Positions 35,987 through 43,767 of a DNA stretch of 64,000 nucleotides are shown one piece after another. The translations under genes were made by a program, and so were the position numbers. Below the pieces are notes generated by a model that saw only the letters and a program-made list of their open reading frames with translations, was not told where the DNA came from and did not search any database. Positions within the stretch are counted from its first letter, which is position 1, and every line of letters begins with the position of its first letter. The stretch is from Abyssalbus ytuae. GTDB taxonomy: Bacteria > Bacteroidota > Bacteroidia > Flavobacteriales > Flavobacteriaceae. Where the stretch lies: contig NZ_CP094358.1 of assembly GCF_022807975.1 (NCBI RefSeq), positions 806,001-870,000 on the forward strand, read 5' to 3'.

Positions 35987-37840
35987 TTAATTACAAGTAC
36001 TAATTGTTTTCCACCAATGTTCACCACTTCCCGGTTCTACCCAAAGCGGACCTGTTTGTGCTTCGTAAAGTATTCCGTTGTAAACTACCCTGTCTCCCTG
36101 ATTATAAACAGTAGGGTATGGCTCCCATGCAGGAACCCCGCTACATGATCCGGTACCTCCACCCGAAGATGTTATGGTAATTGAAACAGTAGTTGAAGTG
36201 GTAGAATTACCTGAATTATCAGTAGCAACAGCAGTTAGTGAATAATCACCTTCACTTGCGCCGCTCCAGGTGTATTCATAAGGACTTGAAGCATCTTCGC
36301 CAATCTTTACTCCATTTTGATAAAATTCCACATTTGTTATGTTTCCATCGGTGTCAGAAGCATTTGCAGTAATAAGAATTGACTCTCCCACCGTAAATCC
36401 GGCATTATTTGATGGAGATGTAATTGATACTGAGGGTGACTGATCATCATTTCCCCCACCATCACCGGAACAATCACTTACATATTCCCATGGTTTGCCA
36501 TCACCTGTGTTGGAAGAAGGGATATCTCCTTGTGTCCACCATTTAGCACGGTACAATTTATTTTCGTATACGGCTTCCTGCCCGCCTGAATAGGCCGTAG
36601 AGGAATTCCATTGCGCAGCATCACAACCGGAACCTGTACCGCCATCATCACCTCCGTCTCCGCCATTATAAGGAGATTCAGGGTAATTTTCGGCATTGGC
36701 AACTGCCTGAGAAGCAGGTACTCCTGCCAGTACCTGGCTGGCTACATACAAATATCCATAGGCCGATGATGAACCGTTTCCTAAAAGTAGCTGCCATATC
36801 ATTATTCCGTCATTAGAATTAGTGCCGGCTATATGGCCGGATAAATCGGCTACATTTTCATAAGTATAAGTATAATAAGGCCCCCATGGTTCATCGGGAT
36901 AATGAGTTCCTGCCGCAATGGAAAAACCATATTGATCGGCATAATATTTATAGGAGTCATACATTATTTTCCGGTTACTGGCAGCGCCGGTATTGTAACC
37001 CTGGTAAGCTATTAAATCAATTTTATCACCTACAGCCTGGATTACCGGAATCATATGGCCGGTAGAGGCAAAACCAAATAAGCTTATAGCCTGGTTGGGG
37101 GAGGTGGAATTATATAAATTGGCATCCGATTCTCCCGTAACTGAATTTCTTTTACTATAGGCATATGGAGAAGCAGGATCGTCATTGTTCAAACCTCCCA
37201 GGGCTCCTGCCCCTGCAGGAGCACAAGCCAACAGGTATTGCCCTTTTGGCATTATGGCCCTGGAATTATTAAAAAAGTCAATAAACCTTTGAACGTTCAC
37301 CGGGTCACCAATAGTTTGAAAACTACCGCTTGGCTCAAAATCCCAGTCAATTCCTTCAAATCCCATATCGTCTACAAGGTCTTTTATTTGCTGGTAATTT
37401 ATATTGTAAGCATCATTAGAGCCCCAATAGGTTTCACCTCCAACTGAAAGTATTACTTTGGTTCCTTTTTCTTTTAAAATTGAAACCGTTTCTTTCAGGG
37501 TCTGACCATCATACGGGGTTTGTATACCTGTACCGGAAAGGCTGTAAGATCCTTTTTGATATGTTAAATTTGGTTTGGCAAAAGCCAAAAAAACATGCGT
37601 GATATGTTCCGGAAGGTCTCTTAATTTAGAACCCTGGCCTGTAGTAGTCCAGCTTTCGGACCATGAAGGAAAATATCCTAATACAACGGGTTCATCTAGC
37701 GACAGAGCCGCATAACCTTTGGTTGTTGCCGGATGTTGCTGGGTTGCTGATTCTTCCCTGAGAATAATTTCGTCATCGCAGGACAACAGTAAAACAAATA
37801 CTGCGAAAAAAAGGTTTCGCATTTTAATAATTAAGTTCAT
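35987..37840 (-). CDS. GH18 chitinase lipoprotein with two chitin-binding modules
   Basis: 617 aa from the chosen ATG at 37840 (37867 and 37822 are also possible). A lipobox FVLLLSC lipidates Cys21, followed by DDE, a type of acidic stretch linked to surface export in Bacteroidota. The GH18 domain (about 45-370) has SVGGE and EGIDWDFE with catalytic Glu169 and IMIWQLL. Then come a CBM5/12 module (WNSSTAYSGGQEAVYENKLYRAKWW), an Ig-like domain (VSITSPSNNAGFTVGESILITA) and a second CBM5/12 (YNQGDRVVYNGILYEAQ) at the end. Unlike its neighbours it lacks crystallin, CBM6 and T9SS tail, so it probably stays on the cell surface while they are released. It is the first gene of the cluster. Confidence 0.92.
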   Translation of the reverse strand: MNLIIKMRNLFFAVFVLLLSCDDEIILREESATQQHPATTKGYAALSLDEPVVLGYFPSWSESWTTTGQGSKLRDLPEHITHVFLAFAKPNLTYQKGSYSLSGTGIQTPYDGQTLKETVSILKEKGTKVILSVGGETYWGSNDAYNINYQQIKDLVDDMGFEGIDWDFEPSGSFQTIGDPVNVQRFIDFFNNSRAIMPKGQYLLACAPAGAGALGGLNNDDPASPYAYSKRNSVTGESDANLYNSTSPNQAISLFGFASTGHMIPVIQAVGDKIDLIAYQGYNTGAASNRKIMYDSYKYYADQYGFSIAAGTHYPDEPWGPYYTYTYENVADLSGHIAGTNSNDGIMIWQLLLGNGSSSAYGYLYVASQVLAGVPASQAVANAENYPESPYNGGDGGDDGGTGSGCDAAQWNSSTAYSGGQEAVYENKLYRAKWWTQGDIPSSNTGDGKPWEYVSDCSGDGGGNDDQSPSVSITSPSNNAGFTVGESILITANASDTDGNITNVEFYQNGVKIGEDASSPYEYTWSGASEGDYSLTAVATDNSGNSTTSTTVSITITSSGGGTGSCSGVPAWEPYPTVYNQGDRVVYNGILYEAQTGPLWVEPGSGEHWWKTISTCN

Positions 37841-37975
37841 AGAAAAAAAATTTAACTGATTAATCAATTCGGTTTTAGTTATTTGGGCTGTTATTACTTT
37901 ATAAATTTTTTAATGTGTTCAAATAATAAACAATATAAAATCACCAGGACATTATTAATACATTTATTAATGACC

Positions 37976-37983
37976 CAAACATA
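37976..37983 (-). promoter_or_regulatory. Candidate promoter of the hydrolase cluster
   Basis: On the minus strand TATGTTTG (37983-37976) fits the -7 box TAnnTTTG and lies about 135 bases before the first hydrolase gene. The -33 region is weak, with no clear TTG, so an activator may be needed. Confidence 0.4.
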
Positions 37984-38692
37984 TAGCAGGTTAAATTTTA
38001 AGTCTAAAGAAAAATAACTTTGCATATAACTCCTTCCAAAAATTTGAGTAGAAGCTGGTTTGCAGTTTATAAAACTAAGTTAAAATATTATCGAATTATC
38101 AATTTATGCCTCAACAAAAAATATACAATTCAAAAAAAATACGATTTTATTAAGGTTTCAATAATAAAGGTGAGGTTTTACCATAATAACACAAGGCTAT
38201 AAAGACACAAAACTTACTGTTAATGAAGTGTTAAACAAATGATGTTGTGCTTATGTTGAGTTCCTTTTATATGCTATTTATAGCCCAGGGGGAAGAAAGA
38301 TAGCTGGAGACAAGAAACAAAGTATAGAAGTAAAATTCCCAATCCTCAATTATCAAATTCCGGGTATGAAGCTTGAAGGGCAAAAGACAAAATTGTATGA
38401 GAGATGAGACAACAAGAGGCAAGGCATTAAACATCAACTATTTAGGAATTAAAATTTACAGTTTACGAAAATATTCTACATTCAATAATGTCATCTTAAA
38501 TAACAAACTTGCCAACTTATCATATATAAACAAATGGCAACTATAAAATTTTATCGTTCTGTAACCTTTTGTATACCCTGTTTTCTTTTGGCCTTTTAAA
38601 CCAACAGCTATTTTCGCGATTTCTTAATCTCTTCATATTCAGAAGCATTAAGACAAAGTAAACAATTTGTCACATTTAAATTTAAAACCACA
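37984..38692. other. Long intergenic region without recognisable gene
   Basis: About 700 bases between the divergent chitinase and LRR genes. A plus-strand TAACTTTG (38015-38022) matches the -7 consensus but lacks a partner. The stretch 38290-38430 is purine-rich and loosely repetitive (GAAAGATAGC, GAGACAAGAAACAAAG, AGAGATGAGACAACAAGAGG), like eroded intergenic sequence. No tRNA, hairpin or convincing ORF was seen. Confidence 0.4.
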
Positions 38693-40171
38693 ATGAAAAC
38701 GAAAAAGTATTTTTATGTTTTACTATTAATTGCCGGGGGTGTTTGGATGGCCTCCTGTAGCAAAGACGACGACAACACACCCCTAAAAAGTGATGCCAAG
38801 CAAATAACCAGCTTTATTTTTAAGGCACCAGATAATGAAGCTTTGGGTGATGATGTAATAGCAGAAATAAATGAGGGGAATAAAACAATTACAGCAACCG
38901 TGCTCTTTGGTACTGATGTAACTGCCCTGGTACCGGATATTACCATTTCTGAAAAGGCTACCATATCACCCGAAGGAGTACAGGATTTTTCCGGTGAAGT
39001 TATTTATACCATTACTGCTGAAGATGGCACTAAAGCAACTTATAAGGTAACAGCAAAGATGGACGAACCGAGTGCAGAGAAACAAATTATCAGTTTTATT
39101 TTTAGAAAAAATGATAATGAAACGGTGTTAGATGAGGACTTAATTGCCGAAATTGATCATGACAACCACACCATTATTGCTAATGTACGCTATGGTACTA
39201 ATCTTATTGCTTCTATGGTTCCTGAAATAGAAATTTCAGAAGGGGCTTCTGTTAATACCCCCACGGATGCTGATTTTTCTAAACCGGTTACCTTTATTGT
39301 TACAGCACAAGATCAAACACAGGCAACTTATACTTTTTCATTTAATTTTATTGCCACCACCCAAAGGGAAGTGTTGATAGCAATTTATTTAAATAACCCG
39401 GAGAATACCCTGAATTGGGATATTACCAGTGAGGATATTAGCGACTGGACCGGGGTGAATGAAGTAGATGATCAAGGAAATATCACATCATTAACAATAA
39501 GTGATAAAAATTTAGAAACTATCCCCCCAGAAATCGGGCAACTCACAAATTTAAAATCCTTATCTTTAAGTAACAACCAGCTAACTTTTGCGGGCATGCC
39601 TACAGAAATAGGCAAACTCGAAAGTTTAGAGAGTTTAGATTTATCAGCGAACCAACTGGAAAATATCCCTGCTGAAATCTTGCAACTCAAAAGCCTGAAT
39701 TATTTAATTTTATCAAACAATCAACTAAAAGATCTTCCTAAGGAGAACGGCCAGCCCACTCAAAGTTTAAAGAGGTTAAATCTAACCGCTAACCAACTAA
39801 ATTCTATACCTGAAGTAATTGGGGATATCAAGAGCCTTGAATTCTTAATTTTATCAAACAATCAACTTACCAGTATTTCCGAATCAATCGGGCAGTTAAC
39901 CAATTTAAAAGAATTGCGTTGCTTCAGTAATCAAATAAGTAGTATTTCTCCAGCAATCGGGCAGCTAACCAGCTTAGAAAGATTATCTTTCCGTCGCAAC
40001 CAGCTAACCAGCGTACCGGTAGAACTCGGGCTACTTAGCAACTTAATAGAATTATCACTCGATGAAAACCTACTAGCCAGCATCCCCCAGGAGGTATGTG
40101 ATTTAGAAGACAATGGTACTTATCTTTTTAAAGATTCAGATGTTGTATGTGGGGACATCACGGATGATTAG
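38693..40171 (+). CDS. Leucine-rich-repeat lipoprotein with two DUF5018-like domains
   Basis: 492 aa. The lipoprotein signal ends MASC with Cys22, and the following SKDDD suits surface display. Two related beta domains follow, about 35-125 and 130-220 (QITSFIFKAPDNEALGDDVIAEI; QIISFIFRKNDNETVLDEDLIAEI), of DUF5018 type. A linker leads to about nine LRR units of 22-24 residues at 260-470 with the LxxLxxLxLSxNQLxxIP pattern. Ligand and role are unknown; such proteins are usually adhesins or binding proteins. It stands alone between the hydrolase cluster and eda, with a terminator about 100 bases downstream. Confidence 0.85.
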   Translation: MKTKKYFYVLLLIAGGVWMASCSKDDDNTPLKSDAKQITSFIFKAPDNEALGDDVIAEINEGNKTITATVLFGTDVTALVPDITISEKATISPEGVQDFSGEVIYTITAEDGTKATYKVTAKMDEPSAEKQIISFIFRKNDNETVLDEDLIAEIDHDNHTIIANVRYGTNLIASMVPEIEISEGASVNTPTDADFSKPVTFIVTAQDQTQATYTFSFNFIATTQREVLIAIYLNNPENTLNWDITSEDISDWTGVNEVDDQGNITSLTISDKNLETIPPEIGQLTNLKSLSLSNNQLTFAGMPTEIGKLESLESLDLSANQLENIPAEILQLKSLNYLILSNNQLKDLPKENGQPTQSLKRLNLTANQLNSIPEVIGDIKSLEFLILSNNQLTSISESIGQLTNLKELRCFSNQISSISPAIGQLTSLERLSFRRNQLTSVPVELGLLSNLIELSLDENLLASIPQEVCDLEDNGTYLFKDSDVVCGDITDD

Positions 40172-40274
40172 AAAGTGTAACTTTTTGTACCCTGTGTTTT
40201 TAAGGTGGTTAAACAAATTTAGATTAGTTTAGCCCCGAACATAGAGAGGTATCTTTAAGTTCATGGTACAAATG

Positions 40275-40309
40275 AGGAGTTGCTATAAAAAGCAGCTCCT
40301 TTCTTATTT
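40275..40309 (+). terminator. Terminator after the LRR lipoprotein gene
   Basis: AGGAGTTGCT (40275-40284) pairs with AGCAGCTCCT (40291-40300) with one G-U wobble, then TTCTTATTT. Confidence 0.7.
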
Positions 40310-40402
40310 ACATACTCCCGAAAGAATGTGATGGAAATTCCGGTTAACGAATCAACACAACCTCTGTCATCGAACACCAGTCATCTGTCCTTCTTAAAAT
40401 TA

Positions 40403-41068
40403 TTATTTTTTAATCTTCTTTATAATTTCCAGTACTTCTCTTACTTTTTCCTCCAGTAAGCCATACTGCCGGTTTTCTACTATGTCTTTGGTAACGAGCC
40501 TCGAGCCCATTCCTACACAGGTAGCCCCGGCTCCAAACCATCCTTTCAGGTTCTCCTCCGTAGTGTCCACTCCACCGGTAGGCATGATCTTTGTCCACGG
40601 CTGGGGTGCCTTTACCGACTTTATAAACTCCGGGCCATAAACCTCCCCGGGAAACAGCTTTACTACTTCACATCCCAGTTCTTCCGCCCTGTTGATCTCC
40701 GTTAATGATCCGCATCCGGGAGACCACAATACTTTACGGCGGTTGCATACACGGGCTATGTCTTCCCTAAAGGCTGGGGTAACCACAAAACATGCACCCA
40801 TGTTCATATAATGGGAGGCCGTACCTGCATCGCTTACAGAGCCTACCCCCAGTATCATACCAGGGCAATGTTCTATACAGTACTTGCTCAGCTCATTAAA
40901 CACTTCATGGGCAAACAGCCCACGGTGGGTAAACTCCAGCAACCGGGCTCCTCCATCATAACATGCCTTTACCACTCTTTGCGCCACCTCAGGGCGGGAA
41001 TGGTAAAACAAGGGAACCAACCCCGTGGCCTCCATTTGTAATACTACTTCTATACGTGAAAATCTCAT
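40403..41068 (-). CDS. eda: KDPG/KHG aldolase
   Basis: Cytoplasmic class I aldolase splitting 2-keto-3-deoxy-6-phosphogluconate to pyruvate and glyceraldehyde 3-phosphate. The 221-aa barrel shows catalytic Glu45 in LLEFTHRG and Schiff-base Lys137 in CEVVKLFPGE, plus the phosphate site MPTGGV. It lies downstream of kdgK on the same strand but separated by 486 bases filled with a 41-bp tandem repeat. Together the two perform the last steps of uronate breakdown. The text is visibly richer in G+C than surrounding genes. Confidence 0.94.
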   Translation of the reverse strand: MRFSRIEVVLQMEATGLVPLFYHSRPEVAQRVVKACYDGGARLLEFTHRGLFAHEVFNELSKYCIEHCPGMILGVGSVSDAGTASHYMNMGACFVVTPAFREDIARVCNRRKVLWSPGCGSLTEINRAEELGCEVVKLFPGEVYGPEFIKSVKAPQPWTKIMPTGGVDTTEENLKGWFGAGATCVGMGSRLVTKDIVENRQYGLLEEKVREVLEIIKKIKK

Positions 41069-41173
41069 TGGTTGTTATTTCTTTTTTTATATATGTTCGC
41101 TTTTCAAAATATTCGTGCTTTTTCCAGCCAAAAAATCAAGGGTGGCAATCTCCTCAAACGGAAAAACCTTCCT

Positions 41174-41497
41174 GCAGGCTGCAGGGACAAATCTACACCT
41201 GACAAAACTGTCTCGCAGGCTGCAGGGACAAATCCCCGACCGGGGAAAACGTCTCGCAGGCTGCAGGAACAAATCCCTGACCGGGGAAAACGTCTCGCAG
41301 GCTGCAGGAACAAATCCCACATCGGGAAAACGCCTCGCACTACTGCAGGAACAAATCCCGCATCGGGAAAACCTCTCGCAGTGCTGCAGGAACAAATCCC
41401 ACGTCGGGAAAACCTCTCGCAGTGCTGCAGGAACAAATCCCACGTTGGGAAAACCTCTCGCAGTGCTGCAGGAACAAATCCCCGACCGGGGAAAACT
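41174..41497. repeat. Eight tandem 41-bp repeats between kdgK and eda
   Basis: Eight units, seven of 40-41 bases and a last partial one. Plus-strand consensus: GCAGxxCTGCAGGAACAAAT, then TCCC-variable-GGGA, then AAAACxTCTC. Each unit has two small inverted repeats: GCAG/CTGC, and a TCCC/GGGA stem whose inner bases vary between units but often still pair (TCCCC/GGGGA, TCCCG/CGGGA, TCCCA/TGGGA). The 41-bp period shifts frame each unit, so the long frames on both strands across it are not genes. It lies inside the presumed kdgK-eda transcript. Confidence 0.9.
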
Positions 41498-41554
41498 TAT
41501 GTTATGGATTGCTCATACCGGAAACAACAAAAATGTTTCATCCTTAATCCTTCT

Positions 41555-42592
41555 TTATCTTGCCACCCGCCCAGAGGCATCTCCCCCCATTAGTTTTTCT
41601 ACCTCTTCTACCGTTACCTGGTTCGCATCGCCATATATGGTATGTTTTAAACACGAGGCTGCCACGGCAAAGTTAAGCGCCTGCTGGTTGTCCGCATAGG
41701 TGTTTAATCCATAGATAAGTCCGCCCATAAAGCTGTCACCCCCGCCTACCCTGTCTACTATATGCGTAATCTGGTAGGTAGGCGATTTGTACATTTGCTC
41801 CCCGTCATACATCACCCCTGCCCAGGTATTGTGTGAGGCACTGATGGAACCACGAAGGGTGGTGATTACTTTTTTGGCCCGCGGAAACTTTTTCATCATT
41901 TGTTTACATACCGATAAAAACGCCTCGGCCGTTACATCATGTCCCTGGGTGTGGACGTTCAACCCCTCAGGGTGGATGCCAAAGTGTTTTTGTGCATCTT
42001 CTTCATTACCCAGGATGATGTCGCAATAGGAGACTAAACGGGTCATGACCGCTTCCGGTTCTTTGCCATACTTCCACAACTTGGCACGGTAGTTCAGGTC
42101 TGTAGAGATGGTAAGGCCCATCCTGCTGGCTGTCTCCACCGCTTCCAGGCAGGCATCGGCAGCTCCCTGCGATATGGCCGGGGTGATGCCCGTCCAGTGA
42201 AACCAGTGGGCGTCTTTAAATACTTCTTCCCAGTTAATCATCCCTTTTTCTATGGCAGACATGGCCGAGTGGGCACGGTCGTACACTACTTTACTCCCAC
42301 GGCTTACCGCCCCGGTTTCCAGAAAGTAAATGCCCAAACGCTCGCCCCCGTATACTATATGGTTGGTGCCCACGCCTCGCTTGCGCATTTCCATAAGGGC
42401 ACAGTGGCCTATATCGTTCTGGGGGAGACGGGTAACAAATTCTACCGGTAATCCGTAGTTGGACAGGGATACCGCTACATTGGACTCCCCGCCGCCGTAG
42501 ATTACTTCAAACTCCGTGGCCTGTGAAAAACGCAAATGGCCCTTAGGGGCTAAACGTAGCATGATCTCGCCGAAACATACTATTTTTTTCAT
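41555..42592 (-). CDS. kdgK: 2-keto-3-deoxygluconate kinase (PfkB family)
   Basis: 345-aa ribokinase/PfkB-family sugar kinase phosphorylating 2-keto-3-deoxygluconate to KDPG. Motifs: start KIVCFGEIMLRLAP, the glycine-rich sugar site GGGESNVAVSL, NYRAKLWKYG, and the ATP/catalytic signature VGGGDSFMGGLIYGL with its Asp base. Substrate is inferred from similarity and from eda downstream. It starts 55 bases after a LacI regulator on the same strand. Composition is more G+C-rich than neighbours: about half G+C in the 60 bases from 42001. Confidence 0.9.
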   Translation of the reverse strand: MKKIVCFGEIMLRLAPKGHLRFSQATEFEVIYGGGESNVAVSLSNYGLPVEFVTRLPQNDIGHCALMEMRKRGVGTNHIVYGGERLGIYFLETGAVSRGSKVVYDRAHSAMSAIEKGMINWEEVFKDAHWFHWTGITPAISQGAADACLEAVETASRMGLTISTDLNYRAKLWKYGKEPEAVMTRLVSYCDIILGNEEDAQKHFGIHPEGLNVHTQGHDVTAEAFLSVCKQMMKKFPRAKKVITTLRGSISASHNTWAGVMYDGEQMYKSPTYQITHIVDRVGGGDSFMGGLIYGLNTYADNQQALNFAVAASCLKHTIYGDANQVTVEEVEKLMGGDASGRVAR

Positions 42593-42647
42593 ATTTCTTT
42601 TCTTTAATTGGTTAAGTATTTGTGGAGAAAATATTTATAATTCATAC

Positions 42648-43688
42648 TCAGGTTGTTTTGATACCTCCTTTGGAAATTATGGTGGATTGCCTTTCTACCA
42701 GTTCGGCTTCTATAACCTGGGTGGTGTAAGAGGTGCTTTCCTCACTGTTTAATCTTTTTATTAAAGTATTAACCGATGTTTTTCCGATTTTTACAGCTTT
42801 TTGATCAATAGTGGTTAAAGGAGGAGTGGAATTTTCGGGTAGTATTCCATCGGTAAAGCCTACTATTGATATTTCTTCCGGTATTTTATAGCCTTTTGAG
42901 TTTACAATGTTTAAAGCGTAAACGGCTGATAATTCGTCGGCACTTATTATAGCATCTACTTCATTTTCATCTAAATAACCAGAAAGTTTTACTTTATATT
43001 CCTGAAAGTTTTTCATTTCTAACACCACCGGGGCAGCTAGTTCCTTCTTTCTTTCTTTTATGGCTGCAGTATATCCTTTTATCCTTAATTTCCCCACACT
43101 GGTTTTATTAATGGTAGATATGAAAATGATGTTCCTGCAACCGGAATCTATAAGGTCTTTTGTCGTATTATAAGTTATATTAAAGTCATCTATAACTATT
43201 TTGTCACAATGAATTTCATCGGCTACCCTGTCGAACATTACCATAGGATATCCTACATCTATGGCTTTTTGAAAGTGGTCAAATTTTTGCGTTTCCTGTG
43301 TTTCTTTGGCAATAGATACGATGAATCCATCTACGGCACCGTTTAAAAACAAATGAATGTTCTTGGCTTCTTTTTCATAAGATTCTCCCGTTATAATGGT
43401 TATTATATTGTAGCCATGTTTACTGGCTTCTTCTTCAATTCCCATTAAAACTTCTGCAAAAAAATTAGCTAAAATATTCGGGATTAAAACACAGATATTG
43501 CTGGTTCTTCTCATTTTCAGGCTTCGTGCAATAGGATGGGGCGTGTAATTATATTGTTTGGCAAGCTTTTGTACTTTCTCTTTCATTGCAGTACTTATTT
43601 CTTTACTACCTGAAAGGGATTTGGACACAGTTGATACTGATACATTTAATTCTTTTGCCAAAGTTTTAAGAGTTAATTTCTTTTCCAT
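42648..43688 (-). CDS. LacI-family transcriptional regulator
   Basis: 346 aa. N-terminal LacI helix-turn-helix (LTLKTLAKELNVSVSTVSKSLSGSKEIS, residues 4-31), hinge (HPIARSLKMRRTSNI), then the periplasmic-binding-like effector domain to the C-terminus (ICVLIPNILANFFAEVLMGIEEEA; AIISADELSAVYALNIV; ISIVGFTDG). It precedes kdgK by 55 bases and follows GH20 by 79 on the same strand, so it could govern either. Control of kdgK-eda by a keto-deoxy sugar is my guess from position. Confidence 0.9.
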   Translation of the reverse strand: MEKKLTLKTLAKELNVSVSTVSKSLSGSKEISTAMKEKVQKLAKQYNYTPHPIARSLKMRRTSNICVLIPNILANFFAEVLMGIEEEASKHGYNIITIITGESYEKEAKNIHLFLNGAVDGFIVSIAKETQETQKFDHFQKAIDVGYPMVMFDRVADEIHCDKIVIDDFNITYNTTKDLIDSGCRNIIFISTINKTSVGKLRIKGYTAAIKERKKELAAPVVLEMKNFQEYKVKLSGYLDENEVDAIISADELSAVYALNIVNSKGYKIPEEISIVGFTDGILPENSTPPLTTIDQKAVKIGKTSVNTLIKRLNSEESTSYTTQVIEAELVERQSTIISKGGIKTT

Positions 43689-43715
43689 GGAGCCTGATTC
43701 TTTTTGTATTAAGAT

Positions 43716-43758
43716 GTTTACTTTATTAAATTTTATCTGATTATAAATTTAAGTAAAC
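43716..43758. promoter_or_regulatory. Wide inverted repeat upstream of the LacI gene
   Basis: GTTTACTT (43716-43723) and AAGTAAAC (43751-43758) are exact inverted copies 27 bases apart, between GH20 and the LacI gene. Possible autoregulatory site, but the spacing is wide for a LacI operator and the text is AT-rich, so chance cannot be excluded. Confidence 0.25.
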
Positions 43759-43767
43759 AAAAAAAAA

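Noticed and set aside
38020..38202. 60-codon frame upstream of the LRR gene
   Set aside because: No start context, no homologous features, very AT-rich; likely chance.
41087..41443. Long overlapping frames on both strands through the 41-bp repeats
   Set aside because: Repeat period of 41 is not a multiple of 3; the frames are by-products of stop-poor repeats, with no domain or start signal.
41174..41497. Possible CRISPR array
   Set aside because: Units run head to tail with no unique spacers, the internal variation is within the repeat, and no cas gene is near.
43716..43758. Strong LacI operator for the 42648 regulator
   Set aside because: The GTTTACTT/AAGTAAAC arms are 27 bases apart in AT-rich DNA, unlike the tight palindromes elsewhere; kept only as a low-confidence feature.
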